Translations under genes and position numbers: made by a program
The notes under the pieces: generated by a model
The model's database searches: none
What the model was told of the DNA's origin: nothing
The model's input: the letters and a program-made list of their open reading frames with translations, nothing else
Shown: piece by piece, positions 17,752 to 27,032 of the stretch
Position numbering within the stretch: the first letter of the stretch is position 1
Layout: every line of letters begins with the position of its first letter
From: Streptococcus cristatus ATCC 51100
GTDB lineage: Bacteria > Bacillota > Bacilli > Lactobacillales > Streptococcaceae
Direction of reading: 5' to 3'
Length of the DNA: 64,000 nt
NCBI RefSeq assembly: GCF_000222765.1
Contig: NZ_AFUE01000008.1
Span: forward strand, 250,501 to 314,500

Positions 17752-18975
17752 TTGGAAAAGAAAAAAGCCATTGTGGTTTCGGGAGATTATGGGTATATCA
17801 GACAGATTGAAACGACCATAAAATCTCTTTGCTGTCATCATAAAAATCTAGATATTTATGTTTTCAATCAGGATATTCCTCAAGAATGGTTCTATTATAC
17901 GCGTCGGAAGGTGGAAGCAGCTGGCAGTCAGTTGAACGATGTGAAATTGTTTAATGATCAGATTGACGATCAGGTGAAATCAAAATGGGAAGCTGGAACC
18001 TATGCTCACATCAACTACATGGCTTATGGGCGCTATTTTATACCGAATTACGTTGCAGCAGATAAAGTTTTATATTTAGATTGTGATATTGTTGTGACAC
18101 GAAATCTGGACCATCTTTTTGAGATAGATCTGGAGGATTATTATGTAGCAACGACTCGCGCGACATATGGAGTAGGCTTTGGCTTTAATTCTGGAATGAT
18201 GCTCATCAATAATAAGCGTTGGCGTGAAGAAAACATGGCTCAGCAATTGGTAGAGTTGACAGATAGAGAATTAGCCAATTTTACTGAAGGTGATCAGTCT
18301 ATCTTGAATTTGATGTTTGAGGGCAAAAAACTTGATTTGGAAGATACTTACAATTTTCAAATCGGTTTTGACATGGGAGCTGCGCTAGATAAGCATGACT
18401 GGATTTTCGAAATTCCACTTTCTCCACTACCTGCTGTTTTGCATTATATTTCTGGTCAAAAACCATGGAACACTGTTTCCAACATGCGTCTGCGTGAAGT
18501 ATGGTGGTTTTACAATTCTCTTGATTGGTCTACAATTATTGAGACAGATGAATTTGATGTCGAGAAAGCTATTAAACAGAGGGATGAAGGCTTTGCTCTC
18601 CACTGTGTAACCTTGACAAACTCAGATAGGCTAGAGGGAATTGAAGATTTGGTGAATGCATTACCAAACTGTCTATTTCATATTGCTGCCTATACACAGA
18701 TGTCTGATAAGTTACTCAAACTGATGGCTTATGAAAATGTTCGTTTGCACCCTGCAATTTTGCCATATCCTTTGAGAGATTTACTTGCGAGCAGCGACAT
18801 TTATCTTGATATCAATCACGATCAGAAATTCGATACTGTAATTAGGGAGTTTCAAGAGTCTGGTAAGCCTGTTTATGCCTTTGATAATGTTCAAACAGAA
18901 GGGGTTTCAGAGCAAGTATTCTCACATGAGAATTATCAGGAAATGGTGGAAAAAATTCGATCAGATTTTAATTAA
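17752..18975 (+). CDS. GT8 glycosyltransferase with GtfB-like C-terminal domain
   Basis: A 407-residue cytoplasmic glycosyltransferase at the head of the aSec locus, where Gly/GT8 enzymes extend O-glycans on serine-rich repeat proteins. The GT8 domain (1-270) has the DxD metal motif in YLDCDIVV and the C-terminal LHYISGQKPW. From about residue 285 the sequence changes to VTLTNSDRLEGIEDL through SDIYLDINHD. This closely parallels the C-terminal half of GtfB in the same locus (LILTNSDQLEQIEQL, CDLYLDINISD), so the protein looks like a GT8-GtfB tail fusion. It starts with TTG after GAAGGAG. Sugar specificity is unknown. Confidence 0.88.
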   Translation: MEKKKAIVVSGDYGYIRQIETTIKSLCCHHKNLDIYVFNQDIPQEWFYYTRRKVEAAGSQLNDVKLFNDQIDDQVKSKWEAGTYAHINYMAYGRYFIPNYVAADKVLYLDCDIVVTRNLDHLFEIDLEDYYVATTRATYGVGFGFNSGMMLINNKRWREENMAQQLVELTDRELANFTEGDQSILNLMFEGKKLDLEDTYNFQIGFDMGAALDKHDWIFEIPLSPLPAVLHYISGQKPWNTVSNMRLREVWWFYNSLDWSTIIETDEFDVEKAIKQRDEGFALHCVTLTNSDRLEGIEDLVNALPNCLFHIAAYTQMSDKLLKLMAYENVRLHPAILPYPLRDLLASSDIYLDINHDQKFDTVIREFQESGKPVYAFDNVQTEGVSEQVFSHENYQEMVEKIRSDFN

Positions 18976-19011
18976 ATGACGAACTGCCCCACATTTTGTA
19001 ATCGAAATAGA

Positions 19012-19061
19012 GAAAGCAAGTTGATTCCTTATCTATAATTCTATGGAATGGGCTTGCTTTC
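19012..19061 (+). other. Long hairpin between GT8 gene and secY2
   Basis: GAAAGCAAG and CTTGCTTTC bracket ATTCC/GGAAT, giving a long imperfect stem without a strong T run. Twelve bases (GGGCTTGCTTTC) recur at 35316-35327 before asp4. In related loci this gap holds nss; no remnant of it is seen. Confidence 0.6.
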
Positions 19062-19142
19062 TTAAGTCTTTGGCTTAAAAGACAAGTTTATGTATGAAAA
19101 GAGGACTCTGGGCAAGTCCAAAATACAAATAAAGGATAATAA

Positions 19143-20402
19143 ATGGAGCACTTTGGTCTTAAGAAAAAGAAGCATCAGAATATTTTTAGAAAGAGAATCC
19201 TCTTTACCCTGTTCATTATAGCTATTTATATATTAGGAAGACATATCTTGCTTCCGGGCTACAATGGCAGTATGGAAGCTTTTCGGATAAAGGAAGACAA
19301 TCCCTTGGCCGCTTTGTATTTGCTGGCAGGAATTGATGTTTCTCAGATTTCAGTATTTTCTTTGGGCTTAGGACCTTGGATTACGACGATGATCGTATGG
19401 CAAGTCATGAACCTAAAGAAAAGCTGGAATATACAATCTTGGTCCCTTAAAAAAACGGATTTCTTTCAAAAAATCTTAACCTTGTTCTTTGCGATTGTGC
19501 AGGGACTGGCCATTATGTACACCGCTTATAGAGGAAATGGTCGCTTTCTACTTCTAGTGGATGATTGGCTCTATAATCTAGCAGTTTTACTCACAGTTGT
19601 GACAGGCAGTTTTATTATTATTTGGTTGTCAAGCCTTAATACTCGTAAAGGAGTGGGAGGGTCAACCATTATTATCATTTCAGGGATTTTACTCCAGTTT
19701 GCTGACCAATTAATAGTCTTGCTTGGGAAATCCTTGTCTTCTGTCCGAGGAGGAATGATGTTAGTTGTGGCTCTATTGGCCTATCTTCTCTTGACCTTTG
19801 TTGCTGTTGTGTGTGAGAAAGCCGAGATACGTCTGCCTCTCAATCGGATCATGTTAAGCAGTCGCTACTATGATAAATCTTATTTGCCAATTAAGTTCAT
19901 TCCTTCTGGTGGAATGCCCATTATGTATGCAACAAGTGTCTTGATGTTGTTCCAATTATTACTAGACTGGACGGGGAAAGGATTTTCACTAAAATTTGGG
20001 AATTTGTTTGACTTTACAAAGCCCTTGGGTCTCCTTGTTTATCTAGTTGCGATTTACTTGTTGGGTATTTTGTTTGCCTATATCAATTTGGAACCGGAAG
20101 AGACAGCGAAACGCTTGCAGCGTCAGGGAGAATATTTTGACTATATTCAGCCTGGGAAAGAAACCTTAAAAGTGTTAAAACACTATATTTCTTTGCAATC
20201 AAATATAGGTGCTATCTATCTCATCATGTATGTCGGCCTGCCCTATTTTATTAATTTCTTCTTGCCTTTACCAAGTTTCTTTTTGACCTTGCCAAGCACA
20301 CTAGTCATTTTGATTAGCATGCTCTTGCCCTTGCGTGAAGAAATACGAATCTTAAGAATCGGGACTTATTATCATAAAGAACTAGAAGTAAAAGGAGAAT
20401 AG
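19143..20402 (+). CDS. secY2: Accessory Sec channel SecY2
   Basis: A 419-residue polytopic membrane protein with about ten hydrophobic helices. It opens with a basic cytoplasmic stretch (KKKKHQNIFRKRILFTLF) and has the SecY-type plug region GIDVSQISVFSLGLGPWITTMI in parts. It is shorter than housekeeping SecY, as expected of SecY2, which forms the dedicated channel for glycosylated serine-rich proteins with SecA2 and the Asp proteins. It lies directly upstream of asp1 (6-bp gap). Confidence 0.95.
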   Translation: MEHFGLKKKKHQNIFRKRILFTLFIIAIYILGRHILLPGYNGSMEAFRIKEDNPLAALYLLAGIDVSQISVFSLGLGPWITTMIVWQVMNLKKSWNIQSWSLKKTDFFQKILTLFFAIVQGLAIMYTAYRGNGRFLLLVDDWLYNLAVLLTVVTGSFIIIWLSSLNTRKGVGGSTIIIISGILLQFADQLIVLLGKSLSSVRGGMMLVVALLAYLLLTFVAVVCEKAEIRLPLNRIMLSSRYYDKSYLPIKFIPSGGMPIMYATSVLMLFQLLLDWTGKGFSLKFGNLFDFTKPLGLLVYLVAIYLLGILFAYINLEPEETAKRLQRQGEYFDYIQPGKETLKVLKHYISLQSNIGAIYLIMYVGLPYFINFFLPLPSFFLTLPSTLVILISMLLPLREEIRILRIGTYYHKELEVKGE

Positions 20403-20408
20403 AGGGAT

Positions 20409-22010
20409 ATGTTTTACTTTGTACCTTCTTGGTATAAACAAGATCGAAAATGGTATTCTACTGCCCTACCTTTCTATCTGCAACCAAAAAATATGATGTT
20501 TGATGATGCCGTAAATTTATTGCGGATGTTTCAACAATCAGGAGAAGCCAACTCTGTCCTGATTTTGAATTATTCACCTCATATTCGGACTTTCTTTTAT
20601 CAACAAAGACTTTCATCAGATGAAATGTGGAATCTATTTGATAGCATACAAGGTCTGACAGACGTGCCTGCACGAAAAATTCGTTTGGATGATTTGAAAT
20701 GGCCTCAGGGAGCAGAAATCTTTTATACTCCTTTTATTGTAGATGTTCACGTTGATCACCTACCTCATGCTCAGATTAATTTTTCACAAATAGGTAATAT
20801 TTTTGATATTACCTATTTTGAAAATAATCAGATAGATTATCAGCTTGTTTTTGATGACCGTGGCTTTGTCTCCAGTATTATCTATTTTGAGCATAATCAG
20901 CCATATTATCAGGACTATCTGAATGCACAAGGAATATGGCAATTCAGAGAATTTTTGACAGCTGATAACCAGCAGGTCATTATCAATCCTGAGGCACAGG
21001 GCACATTTGCTAAGGATGTCTATCAGAATATTGAAGAGCTTGTTAAAGAAAAGCTAGAGCAGCATTTGGCTTCTGTTTTAACCAAGGATGATTCGATTAT
21101 TGTTTCAGCAGATGTGCAGCATAATCATTTTTTCCAACAGATTAAGAAGGATCATCTTGTTGTTTTGTCCTTCTTTGGCAATCGTTATCCAATTACGAAT
21201 ACAGAACAATTATTCTCTGATTTAAAAGATACTCCATTTTTTGTGGTAGATAGCTTAGATAAAATCGTGAAGATTGCAGAACAAGTGGGAGAAGTAGAAG
21301 AAGAGCAACTTCCTGCTTATTATGAGATTCCACCCTATGATACACAGTTGAATCTTGGGCATAGTCAGCGGAAAAAAGAGTTGATTATCTATGTCAATTT
21401 CGATACTTTACCAGAACATCATCTTCAATATGTCTTTACTTCCTTGTTTGATATGATGTTGCAACACGAGTGGATTGACTTATTGGTTGGGACGCAGAGT
21501 CAAGATTTTGGTCGAGAAGCTTCTATTCGACAGTTTCTTGAAGAATCTTTGTCATCAACAAAGTATGCAGAAAAATTGCTCCTTGTTGACAAGGATAAGG
21601 CTGCTAAGAGTGGTGATCCACGCTTAGAAGATGATGATAGCCTCAGAGAGCGAATTGATACTGTGGTGATTCATAGTGATACCGATTTGGCGAAGGCTCT
21701 GAAGTATGTTCGCGTCATCTTGGATTTGGGAAGCCCAGCAGATATCCGAACTCAAATTGCAGGTATCAGCGGAGGGATTCCTCAAGTGAATTTGTATAGT
21801 TCTTCCTATGTGAAGCATGGCGAAAATGGTTGGATCATGAATGATATTTCTAACCTGAGAGAGGCACTCTTGTATTACCTCACAGATTTGGAACACTGGA
21901 ATCAGTCTTTGGTACATTCGGTTAAGAGGATTGAGCTGTATACAAGGGGAGAAATTGTCGAAATGTGGAAAAATACGATAAAGGAATTAAAGCTAAATGA
22001 ACAGAATTAG
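20409..22010 (+). CDS. asp1: Accessory Sec protein Asp1
   Basis: A 533-residue cytoplasmic protein of the Asp1 family (starts MFYFVPSWYKQDRKWY). Asp1 has a glycosyltransferase-like (GT-B) fold without proven catalysis and forms a complex with Asp2 and Asp3 needed for export. The C-terminal half has the GtfA-like segment RVILDLGSPADIRTQIAG and GISGGIPQVN. It overlaps asp2 by 14 bp, implying coupled translation. Length is standard. Confidence 0.93.
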   Translation: MFYFVPSWYKQDRKWYSTALPFYLQPKNMMFDDAVNLLRMFQQSGEANSVLILNYSPHIRTFFYQQRLSSDEMWNLFDSIQGLTDVPARKIRLDDLKWPQGAEIFYTPFIVDVHVDHLPHAQINFSQIGNIFDITYFENNQIDYQLVFDDRGFVSSIIYFEHNQPYYQDYLNAQGIWQFREFLTADNQQVIINPEAQGTFAKDVYQNIEELVKEKLEQHLASVLTKDDSIIVSADVQHNHFFQQIKKDHLVVLSFFGNRYPITNTEQLFSDLKDTPFFVVDSLDKIVKIAEQVGEVEEEQLPAYYEIPPYDTQLNLGHSQRKKELIIYVNFDTLPEHHLQYVFTSLFDMMLQHEWIDLLVGTQSQDFGREASIRQFLEESLSSTKYAEKLLLVDKDKAAKSGDPRLEDDDSLRERIDTVVIHSDTDLAKALKYVRVILDLGSPADIRTQIAGISGGIPQVNLYSSSYVKHGENGWIMNDISNLREALLYYLTDLEHWNQSLVHSVKRIELYTRGEIVEMWKNTIKELKLNEQN

Positions 22011-23556
22011 TGTCCTACAGATTGCCAATGAGAATTGGCAGCACCAATATGAGATTCCTAGTAATATCGCATGGACATTTGTTAAGCCAGAAGATATCAT
22101 GTCTCTCTTGCCCGAAGATATTGGTATTTTAAAAAAGGATGGGAAGAAACCGAAGGCTGCTAAGCCCTATGATGTTGTATTGGTCGATACTGTTGAGCAT
22201 TTTGAGTACATTACAGTATTGGATAGCTTAATTCAGGTTTATCGCTTGTTTTATCATGAGCGCTGTCAGATCACTACAAAAACTTTGGAAAGATTCCTTT
22301 TACGCAAAAGGGCCGTTCAGTCTACTTTTGAAGATCCAGCTCAGATGCTGTATCTATTTTCACGGGGCTTTTCTTCCAAGCAAAGTGGTACCAAGCTCAG
22401 TGTTAATCATCTAGCTGTCAATCCCTCCTTCTCAGGTCAGATTAACTATGAAGGAACTAACTATCTCCGTCTGTGTGGCCAATATGGTGAGGATTACCAA
22501 ACTGTAGCAACCTATCAGTACAATATCTTTCTGAGCGCAGACGCCCCTTTGGATTTATGGCCAGAGTTCAGAAATTCTGAAGATTGCGCAATTCGTTATG
22601 TCATCAAGGGTTATCCAGTTGGCAATTCTCCCATGCAAGAATGGATTTATGATGAAGAATCTTTTGATAAGCCTCTCGTTTTGGATACCAGCGATTCTTA
22701 TTACCTAAGCGTCAGTGTTCAAGTAAAGGGGCAAGGAATTGTGAAAATTGGACCATTCCACCATCGCCAGTCTCATTTGGGTTATGGGGACTTGTTGATT
22801 GGTGGAAATCGTGTTGTGGATAAAAATCGGGAGGAATTGATTTACTACTTCCATCCTGGTGATTTGAAGCCACCTCTCAATATTTATTTTTCTGGTTATC
22901 GTCCAGCTGAAGGATTTGAGGGATACTGGATGATGAACAATTTGGGAGCGCCTTTCTTGTTGATTGGAGATCCACGTTCTGAGGGTGGTGCTTTCTATCT
23001 CGGTTCAGAAGAGCTAGAGCAAAAGCTTGTTCAGGTCATTCATCACTGTTTAGATGAATTGGGCTTTACAAGAGACCAGTTGACCCTATCCGGACTATCA
23101 ATGGGGACTTTTGGAGCCCTGTATTATGCTTCCAAGTTAGAGCCTCATGCAGTGATTGTCGGTAAGCCCTTAGTAAATTTAGGCGATATTGCAGAGAATG
23201 AATCCACGATTCGTCCTGGAGGTTTTCCTACTTCTTTAGATTTGGTGCTTCGTACAACAGGAGAATTATCAGAGGAAGGAACAGCTCAACTTAATGAGCA
23301 CTTCTGGACATCGTTCAAAGAAGCTAATTTTTCAAGGACGAAATTTATTGTGTCTTATATGTATCATGATGACTACGATGGTACGGCCTACCCTGATATG
23401 CTAGAAGAGCTAGGAAAGCGAGCTTATCGCGTTAATGTCATTAGTAAAGGATTAACTGGACGACACAATGATGATACGCAAGGAATTGTCGAATGGTTCT
23501 TTAATCAATATAAAACTTTATTAGTGAATAGTTTTGAAAGGAAGTTTGATTCGTGA
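21997..23556 (+). CDS. asp2: Accessory Sec protein Asp2 (acetyltransferase)
   Basis: A 519-residue protein with an alpha/beta-hydrolase-like C-terminal domain. The nucleophile serine is Ser368 in GLSMGTFGALYY, and His490 (LTGRHNDD) is the likely catalytic histidine. In S. gordonii the equivalent enzyme O-acetylates GlcNAc on the serine-rich glycoprotein and is also needed for its transport. The apparent retention of catalytic residues argues that this locus is still under selection for glycan modification. It overlaps asp1 and asp3 (4 bp). Confidence 0.93.
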   Translation: MNRISVLQIANENWQHQYEIPSNIAWTFVKPEDIMSLLPEDIGILKKDGKKPKAAKPYDVVLVDTVEHFEYITVLDSLIQVYRLFYHERCQITTKTLERFLLRKRAVQSTFEDPAQMLYLFSRGFSSKQSGTKLSVNHLAVNPSFSGQINYEGTNYLRLCGQYGEDYQTVATYQYNIFLSADAPLDLWPEFRNSEDCAIRYVIKGYPVGNSPMQEWIYDEESFDKPLVLDTSDSYYLSVSVQVKGQGIVKIGPFHHRQSHLGYGDLLIGGNRVVDKNREELIYYFHPGDLKPPLNIYFSGYRPAEGFEGYWMMNNLGAPFLLIGDPRSEGGAFYLGSEELEQKLVQVIHHCLDELGFTRDQLTLSGLSMGTFGALYYASKLEPHAVIVGKPLVNLGDIAENESTIRPGGFPTSLDLVLRTTGELSEEGTAQLNEHFWTSFKEANFSRTKFIVSYMYHDDYDGTAYPDMLEELGKRAYRVNVISKGLTGRHNDDTQGIVEWFFNQYKTLLVNSFERKFDS

Positions 23557-24587
23557 TATACAAGGAAGAAATCTATTTTGCTTATTGGGATATGCAAAGT
23601 GTATCACAGTATCTATATGGATCGTCTGTGAAGCTGCTAGCAGATGGGCATGTCTTATATGAGAATCAGTTCATGCCGTCTGGTACAGTCATTCATGAAT
23701 GGCATTCGCAGGCAAACTATCAGGCTTTACGAAATACAAGTCAGCTTCCTGAATTGAAGCGAGGAGAAAAATATATCTTTGGCAGCCATCTGGAGACTCT
23801 TCCTGAAAATTCGACCTACTTAAAGATTGAATTTATGAATGCGCGTGATGAGGAGATTTTTAATCAAATCATTAAGCAGGGTGAGACGATGAGCATTCGT
23901 GTTCCGAACAATACCCATCATTATAAAATTCAATTAGTGAGTTCAGGTTGCCATCGTTTCTTGTTTGAAAGCATCTATATTGCTGAAGAAGGTGTGGCAG
24001 ATTATACTATCGATCGCTATTGGATTTCGAAATTGTTGCATAAGGACGTCAATCAAGAGACGATTTACGTTTGCTTTACGGAGCCTGATTTTAATCGGAC
24101 GGGTTACATTCCAGAAATTGTTCGGGAGCATTTTCCAAATTTGTTGGTAGTCAATTCTTCCTATAAAGACGCTCTTTTGTATATGGAAAAAGAGTTCTTC
24201 GAAATCTTACTTGGAACAATTGAAAAGCTGTCTCGAGAATATTCTTTTGAAAAGGTCGCTTTTGCTGGCTATGGGCCGATTTCAAATATCGCAGCCTTGC
24301 TTTACTCACAGCAATTTGAAAATGCCTATGCTTTAGTGACTGATGATTTCATGCCAGAATTGGATTATCAGCATGTTCTTGTTCGCTATCAAAATAGGGT
24401 AAATTATCCTTTATTTAGAGATTTGCTACTGGAACGCTTCAATTCAGCTAGAGTAAAAGAGTATGCCCATCTGAAAAATAGGCCACGGGTACTAACCAAA
24501 ATTGATTATTTGTTGGATCAGTCCTTTTTGCTTCAAAAAATAGACTTGGAGAAAACGGAAGAGTGGATGAGAAAGAATGAAGCCTAA
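23553..24587 (+). CDS. asp3: Accessory Sec protein Asp3
   Basis: A 344-residue protein of the Asp3 family, with the characteristic N-terminal WDMQSVSQYLYGS and a beta-rich carbohydrate-binding-like region (WHSQANYQALR). Asp3 binds unglycosylated serine-rich repeats and links SecA2 to Asp1-Asp2. The start overlaps asp2 by 4 bp. Its end overlaps the ATG of the original secA2 start (24577) by 11 bp, so secA2 would normally be translated by coupling to asp3. Confidence 0.92.
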   Translation: MIYKEEIYFAYWDMQSVSQYLYGSSVKLLADGHVLYENQFMPSGTVIHEWHSQANYQALRNTSQLPELKRGEKYIFGSHLETLPENSTYLKIEFMNARDEEIFNQIIKQGETMSIRVPNNTHHYKIQLVSSGCHRFLFESIYIAEEGVADYTIDRYWISKLLHKDVNQETIYVCFTEPDFNRTGYIPEIVREHFPNLLVVNSSYKDALLYMEKEFFEILLGTIEKLSREYSFEKVAFAGYGPISNIAALLYSQQFENAYALVTDDFMPELDYQHVLVRYQNRVNYPLFRDLLLERFNSARVKEYAHLKNRPRVLTKIDYLLDQSFLLQKIDLEKTEEWMRKNEA

Positions 24588-24674
24588 AAAATTACATTTA
24601 GCTAATTCCTTTAAACTAAGGCGTTATAAAAAATCTTAGAAAAGATTAATCAGCTTTCTGACGATTATGCAGCC
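24577..24674 (+). pseudogene. secA2: Detached N-terminus of secA2 (frameshift in A6)
   Basis: From ATG 24577 the frame reads MKPKKLHLANSFKLRRYKKS and then stops (TAG, 24637-24639). One frame over, directly after the A6 run at 24628-24633, the expected SecA2 continuation appears: KILEKINQLSDDYAAMSDEE, joining the intact body at 24675. One extra A (A7) would restore a continuous protein of about 795 residues, the usual SecA2 length. So there is a one-base deletion, an assembly error, or a slippage-controlled site. Confidence 0.88.
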
Positions 24675-26963
24675 ATGTCAGATGAAGAATTGCAGGCTAA
24701 AACTCAATGGTTTAAAAGCCGTCTTTCTAAGGGAGAAAGGCTGCAGGAAATTTTACCAGAAGCCTATGCCACCATTCGTGAAGCGGCTAAGCGCGTCTTG
24801 GGGCTCTACCCTTACGATGTACAAATCCTAGGTGCCTTAGTCATGCAAGACAATCAGATTGCCGAGATGAGGACGGGAGAGGGAAAAACACTAACAGCAA
24901 TTCTGCCCTTGTACTTAAATGCTTTAACTGGAAACAGCACCATCTTGGTTACGGCCAATGAATATTTGGCGATACGCGATGCTAAACAAATGGCTCCTGT
25001 TTTTCATTACTTAGGAATGACAGTTGGGATTGGTGTTTCAGAAAATCCAGCTAAAAGATTGAAGGTTGCGCAAAAGCAGCGGATTTATCAAAGTGATATT
25101 GTGTATACAACACATAGTGCGCTGGGATTTGATTACCTTGAAGAAAATTTAGCGACCTCTCAAGCAAAGAAATTCTTGCCTAGGTTCTATTTCTGTTTAG
25201 TGGATGAGGTTGATGCAGCTCTCTTGGATAGTGCTCAGATGCCTCTGATTATATCAGGTTCTCCTCGGGTCCAGTCTAATCTGTTTCTTTCCTGCGATGA
25301 ATTTGTTAAGACCTTGAAAGAAGAGGAAGATTTTAAGCTAGATTCGACTCGGACTTCAGTCTGGTTGACGAGAAAAGGTGTTAAGGAAGCAGAAGTATAC
25401 TTCCGTGTACAAAATGCCTACGATCCAAATAACTACCAACTGATCCGCCAAATTAATTTGGCCTTAAGGGCCAATCATTTATTTGAAAAAGATCGTCAGT
25501 ATACTGTAGAAAATGGCGAAGTTAAGCTGATGGATGAGGCAACAGGGCGAGTTTTAGAAGGGAATAAACTCCAATCTGGTTTGCACCAAGCCTTGGAAGC
25601 GAGAGAACGCGTGAAGATTTCCTTAGAAACACGTTCTATGGCCTCTATTACCTATCAAAATTTGTTCAAGATGTTTCCTAAATTGGCGGGGATGACGGGT
25701 ACAGGGAAGGTCTGTGAAGATGAATTTCGTGAGGTGTATGACTTGGGAGTGGTCGTTGTACCAACTAGAAAGCCCAATCAACGGATTGATTATCCAGATG
25801 AGATCTATCTAACTATCCCTCAAAAACTTTATGCTTCTTTGGATTATATTAAAAAACTACATAAAAAAGGGCAGCCAGTTCTGATTGCGACAGGATCGGT
25901 AAGAATGTCAGAAATTTACTCCATGCTCCTGCTGCAGGAAGGAATTGCTCATAACGTGCTAAATGCCTACAATGCAGCAAAAGAAGCAGAGATGATTGCA
26001 CAGGCTGGCCGACGTTCTGCGGTAACCGTCGCAACTTCTATGGCTGGTCGTGGAACGGATATTATCCTAGAAGAAGGTGTTGCTAAATTAGGCGGACTGG
26101 CGGTTATTGGAACAGAGAGAATGTCCAGTGAACGAGTGGACTTGCAGCTTCGTGGTCGTGCAGGCCGTCAAGGCGCACCTGGACTAAGTAAATTCTTTGT
26201 TTCACTTGAAGATGATATTATTACAAAGACTGGCAGTAAGTGGATCAATGATTTTTATCAGAAAGAAGTCGCCAAGCCAGAGGAAAAACAGAAGGTTCAT
26301 CTAAAATCTGTTCGTATTAAATATGAGGTGACAGAAGCTCAGAGAAACAGCGATAATGCGGCAGCTGCTTCAAGACGATCAACGGAGCAGTATGACGAAA
26401 GTATCCGAATTCAACGGCAAATCATTTATAACAAGCGTAATGACATTATTGCTCGTCCTGACTTTAAACTAGAATATTTTTTATCTGTTTTATCAGATGC
26501 TATGGACGCCTATATGAAGAAGCATCCATTTAAAGAGCAGGCCGATTTGTATCGATTTGTTTTGGATAATATTAGCTACTATTGTCAAGGCATTCCAAGA
26601 GATTTAGATGTGACAAACATTCGTCAAGTTAAGAAGTTCCTATCTAAGCTTTTCATTGAAGAATATCAGCGAAAACGCGATAGAATTGAGGATTCAGAAC
26701 TGTTTGGGCAGCTTCAGCGCATCGCAGTGTTAAGAGCAGTGGATGATTGCTGGGTGGAGCAAGTTGACTATCTCCAACAATTTCAAACTTTAGTGGTTAG
26801 TCAAGGTTATGCGCAAAAGAATCCTGTATATGAGTTTCATAAAGAGGCTTTTGAGTCATATAAGAGAATGAATGCAGACATGAATCTTAAAATTATAAAA
26901 AATATGGCGCTTAGTTATGTCGATGTTCAGCCTACAGGGAAATTAGAGGTTTTCTTTGGCTAA
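24675..26963 (+). CDS. secA2: Accessory Sec ATPase SecA2 (N-terminus out of frame)
   Basis: This 762-residue open frame holds nearly all of SecA2, the motor ATPase of the accessory Sec system. Walker A is MRTGEGKTL, the DEAD-type box is LVDEVDAALLD, and ATSMAGRGTDI and GRAGRQGAPG are the later helicase motifs. It lacks the C-terminal zinc domain of SecA1, as SecA2 does. About 33 N-terminal residues lie upstream in another frame (24577-24674). Initiation at ATG 24675 (MSDEELQAKT) has no good ribosome site, so expression as sequenced may be weak unless slippage occurs. Confidence 0.92.
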   Translation: MSDEELQAKTQWFKSRLSKGERLQEILPEAYATIREAAKRVLGLYPYDVQILGALVMQDNQIAEMRTGEGKTLTAILPLYLNALTGNSTILVTANEYLAIRDAKQMAPVFHYLGMTVGIGVSENPAKRLKVAQKQRIYQSDIVYTTHSALGFDYLEENLATSQAKKFLPRFYFCLVDEVDAALLDSAQMPLIISGSPRVQSNLFLSCDEFVKTLKEEEDFKLDSTRTSVWLTRKGVKEAEVYFRVQNAYDPNNYQLIRQINLALRANHLFEKDRQYTVENGEVKLMDEATGRVLEGNKLQSGLHQALEARERVKISLETRSMASITYQNLFKMFPKLAGMTGTGKVCEDEFREVYDLGVVVVPTRKPNQRIDYPDEIYLTIPQKLYASLDYIKKLHKKGQPVLIATGSVRMSEIYSMLLLQEGIAHNVLNAYNAAKEAEMIAQAGRRSAVTVATSMAGRGTDIILEEGVAKLGGLAVIGTERMSSERVDLQLRGRAGRQGAPGLSKFFVSLEDDIITKTGSKWINDFYQKEVAKPEEKQKVHLKSVRIKYEVTEAQRNSDNAAAASRRSTEQYDESIRIQRQIIYNKRNDIIARPDFKLEYFLSVLSDAMDAYMKKHPFKEQADLYRFVLDNISYYCQGIPRDLDVTNIRQVKKFLSKLFIEEYQRKRDRIEDSELFGQLQRIAVLRAVDDCWVEQVDYLQQFQTLVVSQGYAQKNPVYEFHKEAFESYKRMNADMNLKIIKNMALSYVDVQPTGKLEVFFG

Positions 26964-26967
26964 AGTT

Positions 26968-26996
26968 TTGACAGATTGTGCCATAGACTTTATAAT
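26968..26996 (+). promoter_or_regulatory. SigA promoter of Ser-rich protein gene
   Basis: TTGACA (26968-26973) and TATAAT (26991-26996) spaced by exactly 17 bp: a consensus promoter just after the secA2 stop. It gives the Ser-rich gene independent, probably strong transcription and excludes translation starts upstream of about 27003. Confidence 0.88.
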
Positions 26997-27032
26997 AAGG
27001 ATATAACTGCATTCGGGAGAAAATGTATATTT

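Noticed and set aside
18976-19142. Remnant of an insertion sequence or of nss between GT8 and secY2
   Set aside because: Only a hairpin and AT-rich sequence are visible; no coding similarity to a transposase or sugar-nucleotide enzyme could be supported.
26976-27032. Upstream start of the Ser-rich gene adding 19 residues
   Set aside because: It lies between the -35 and the transcription start and has no ribosome site.
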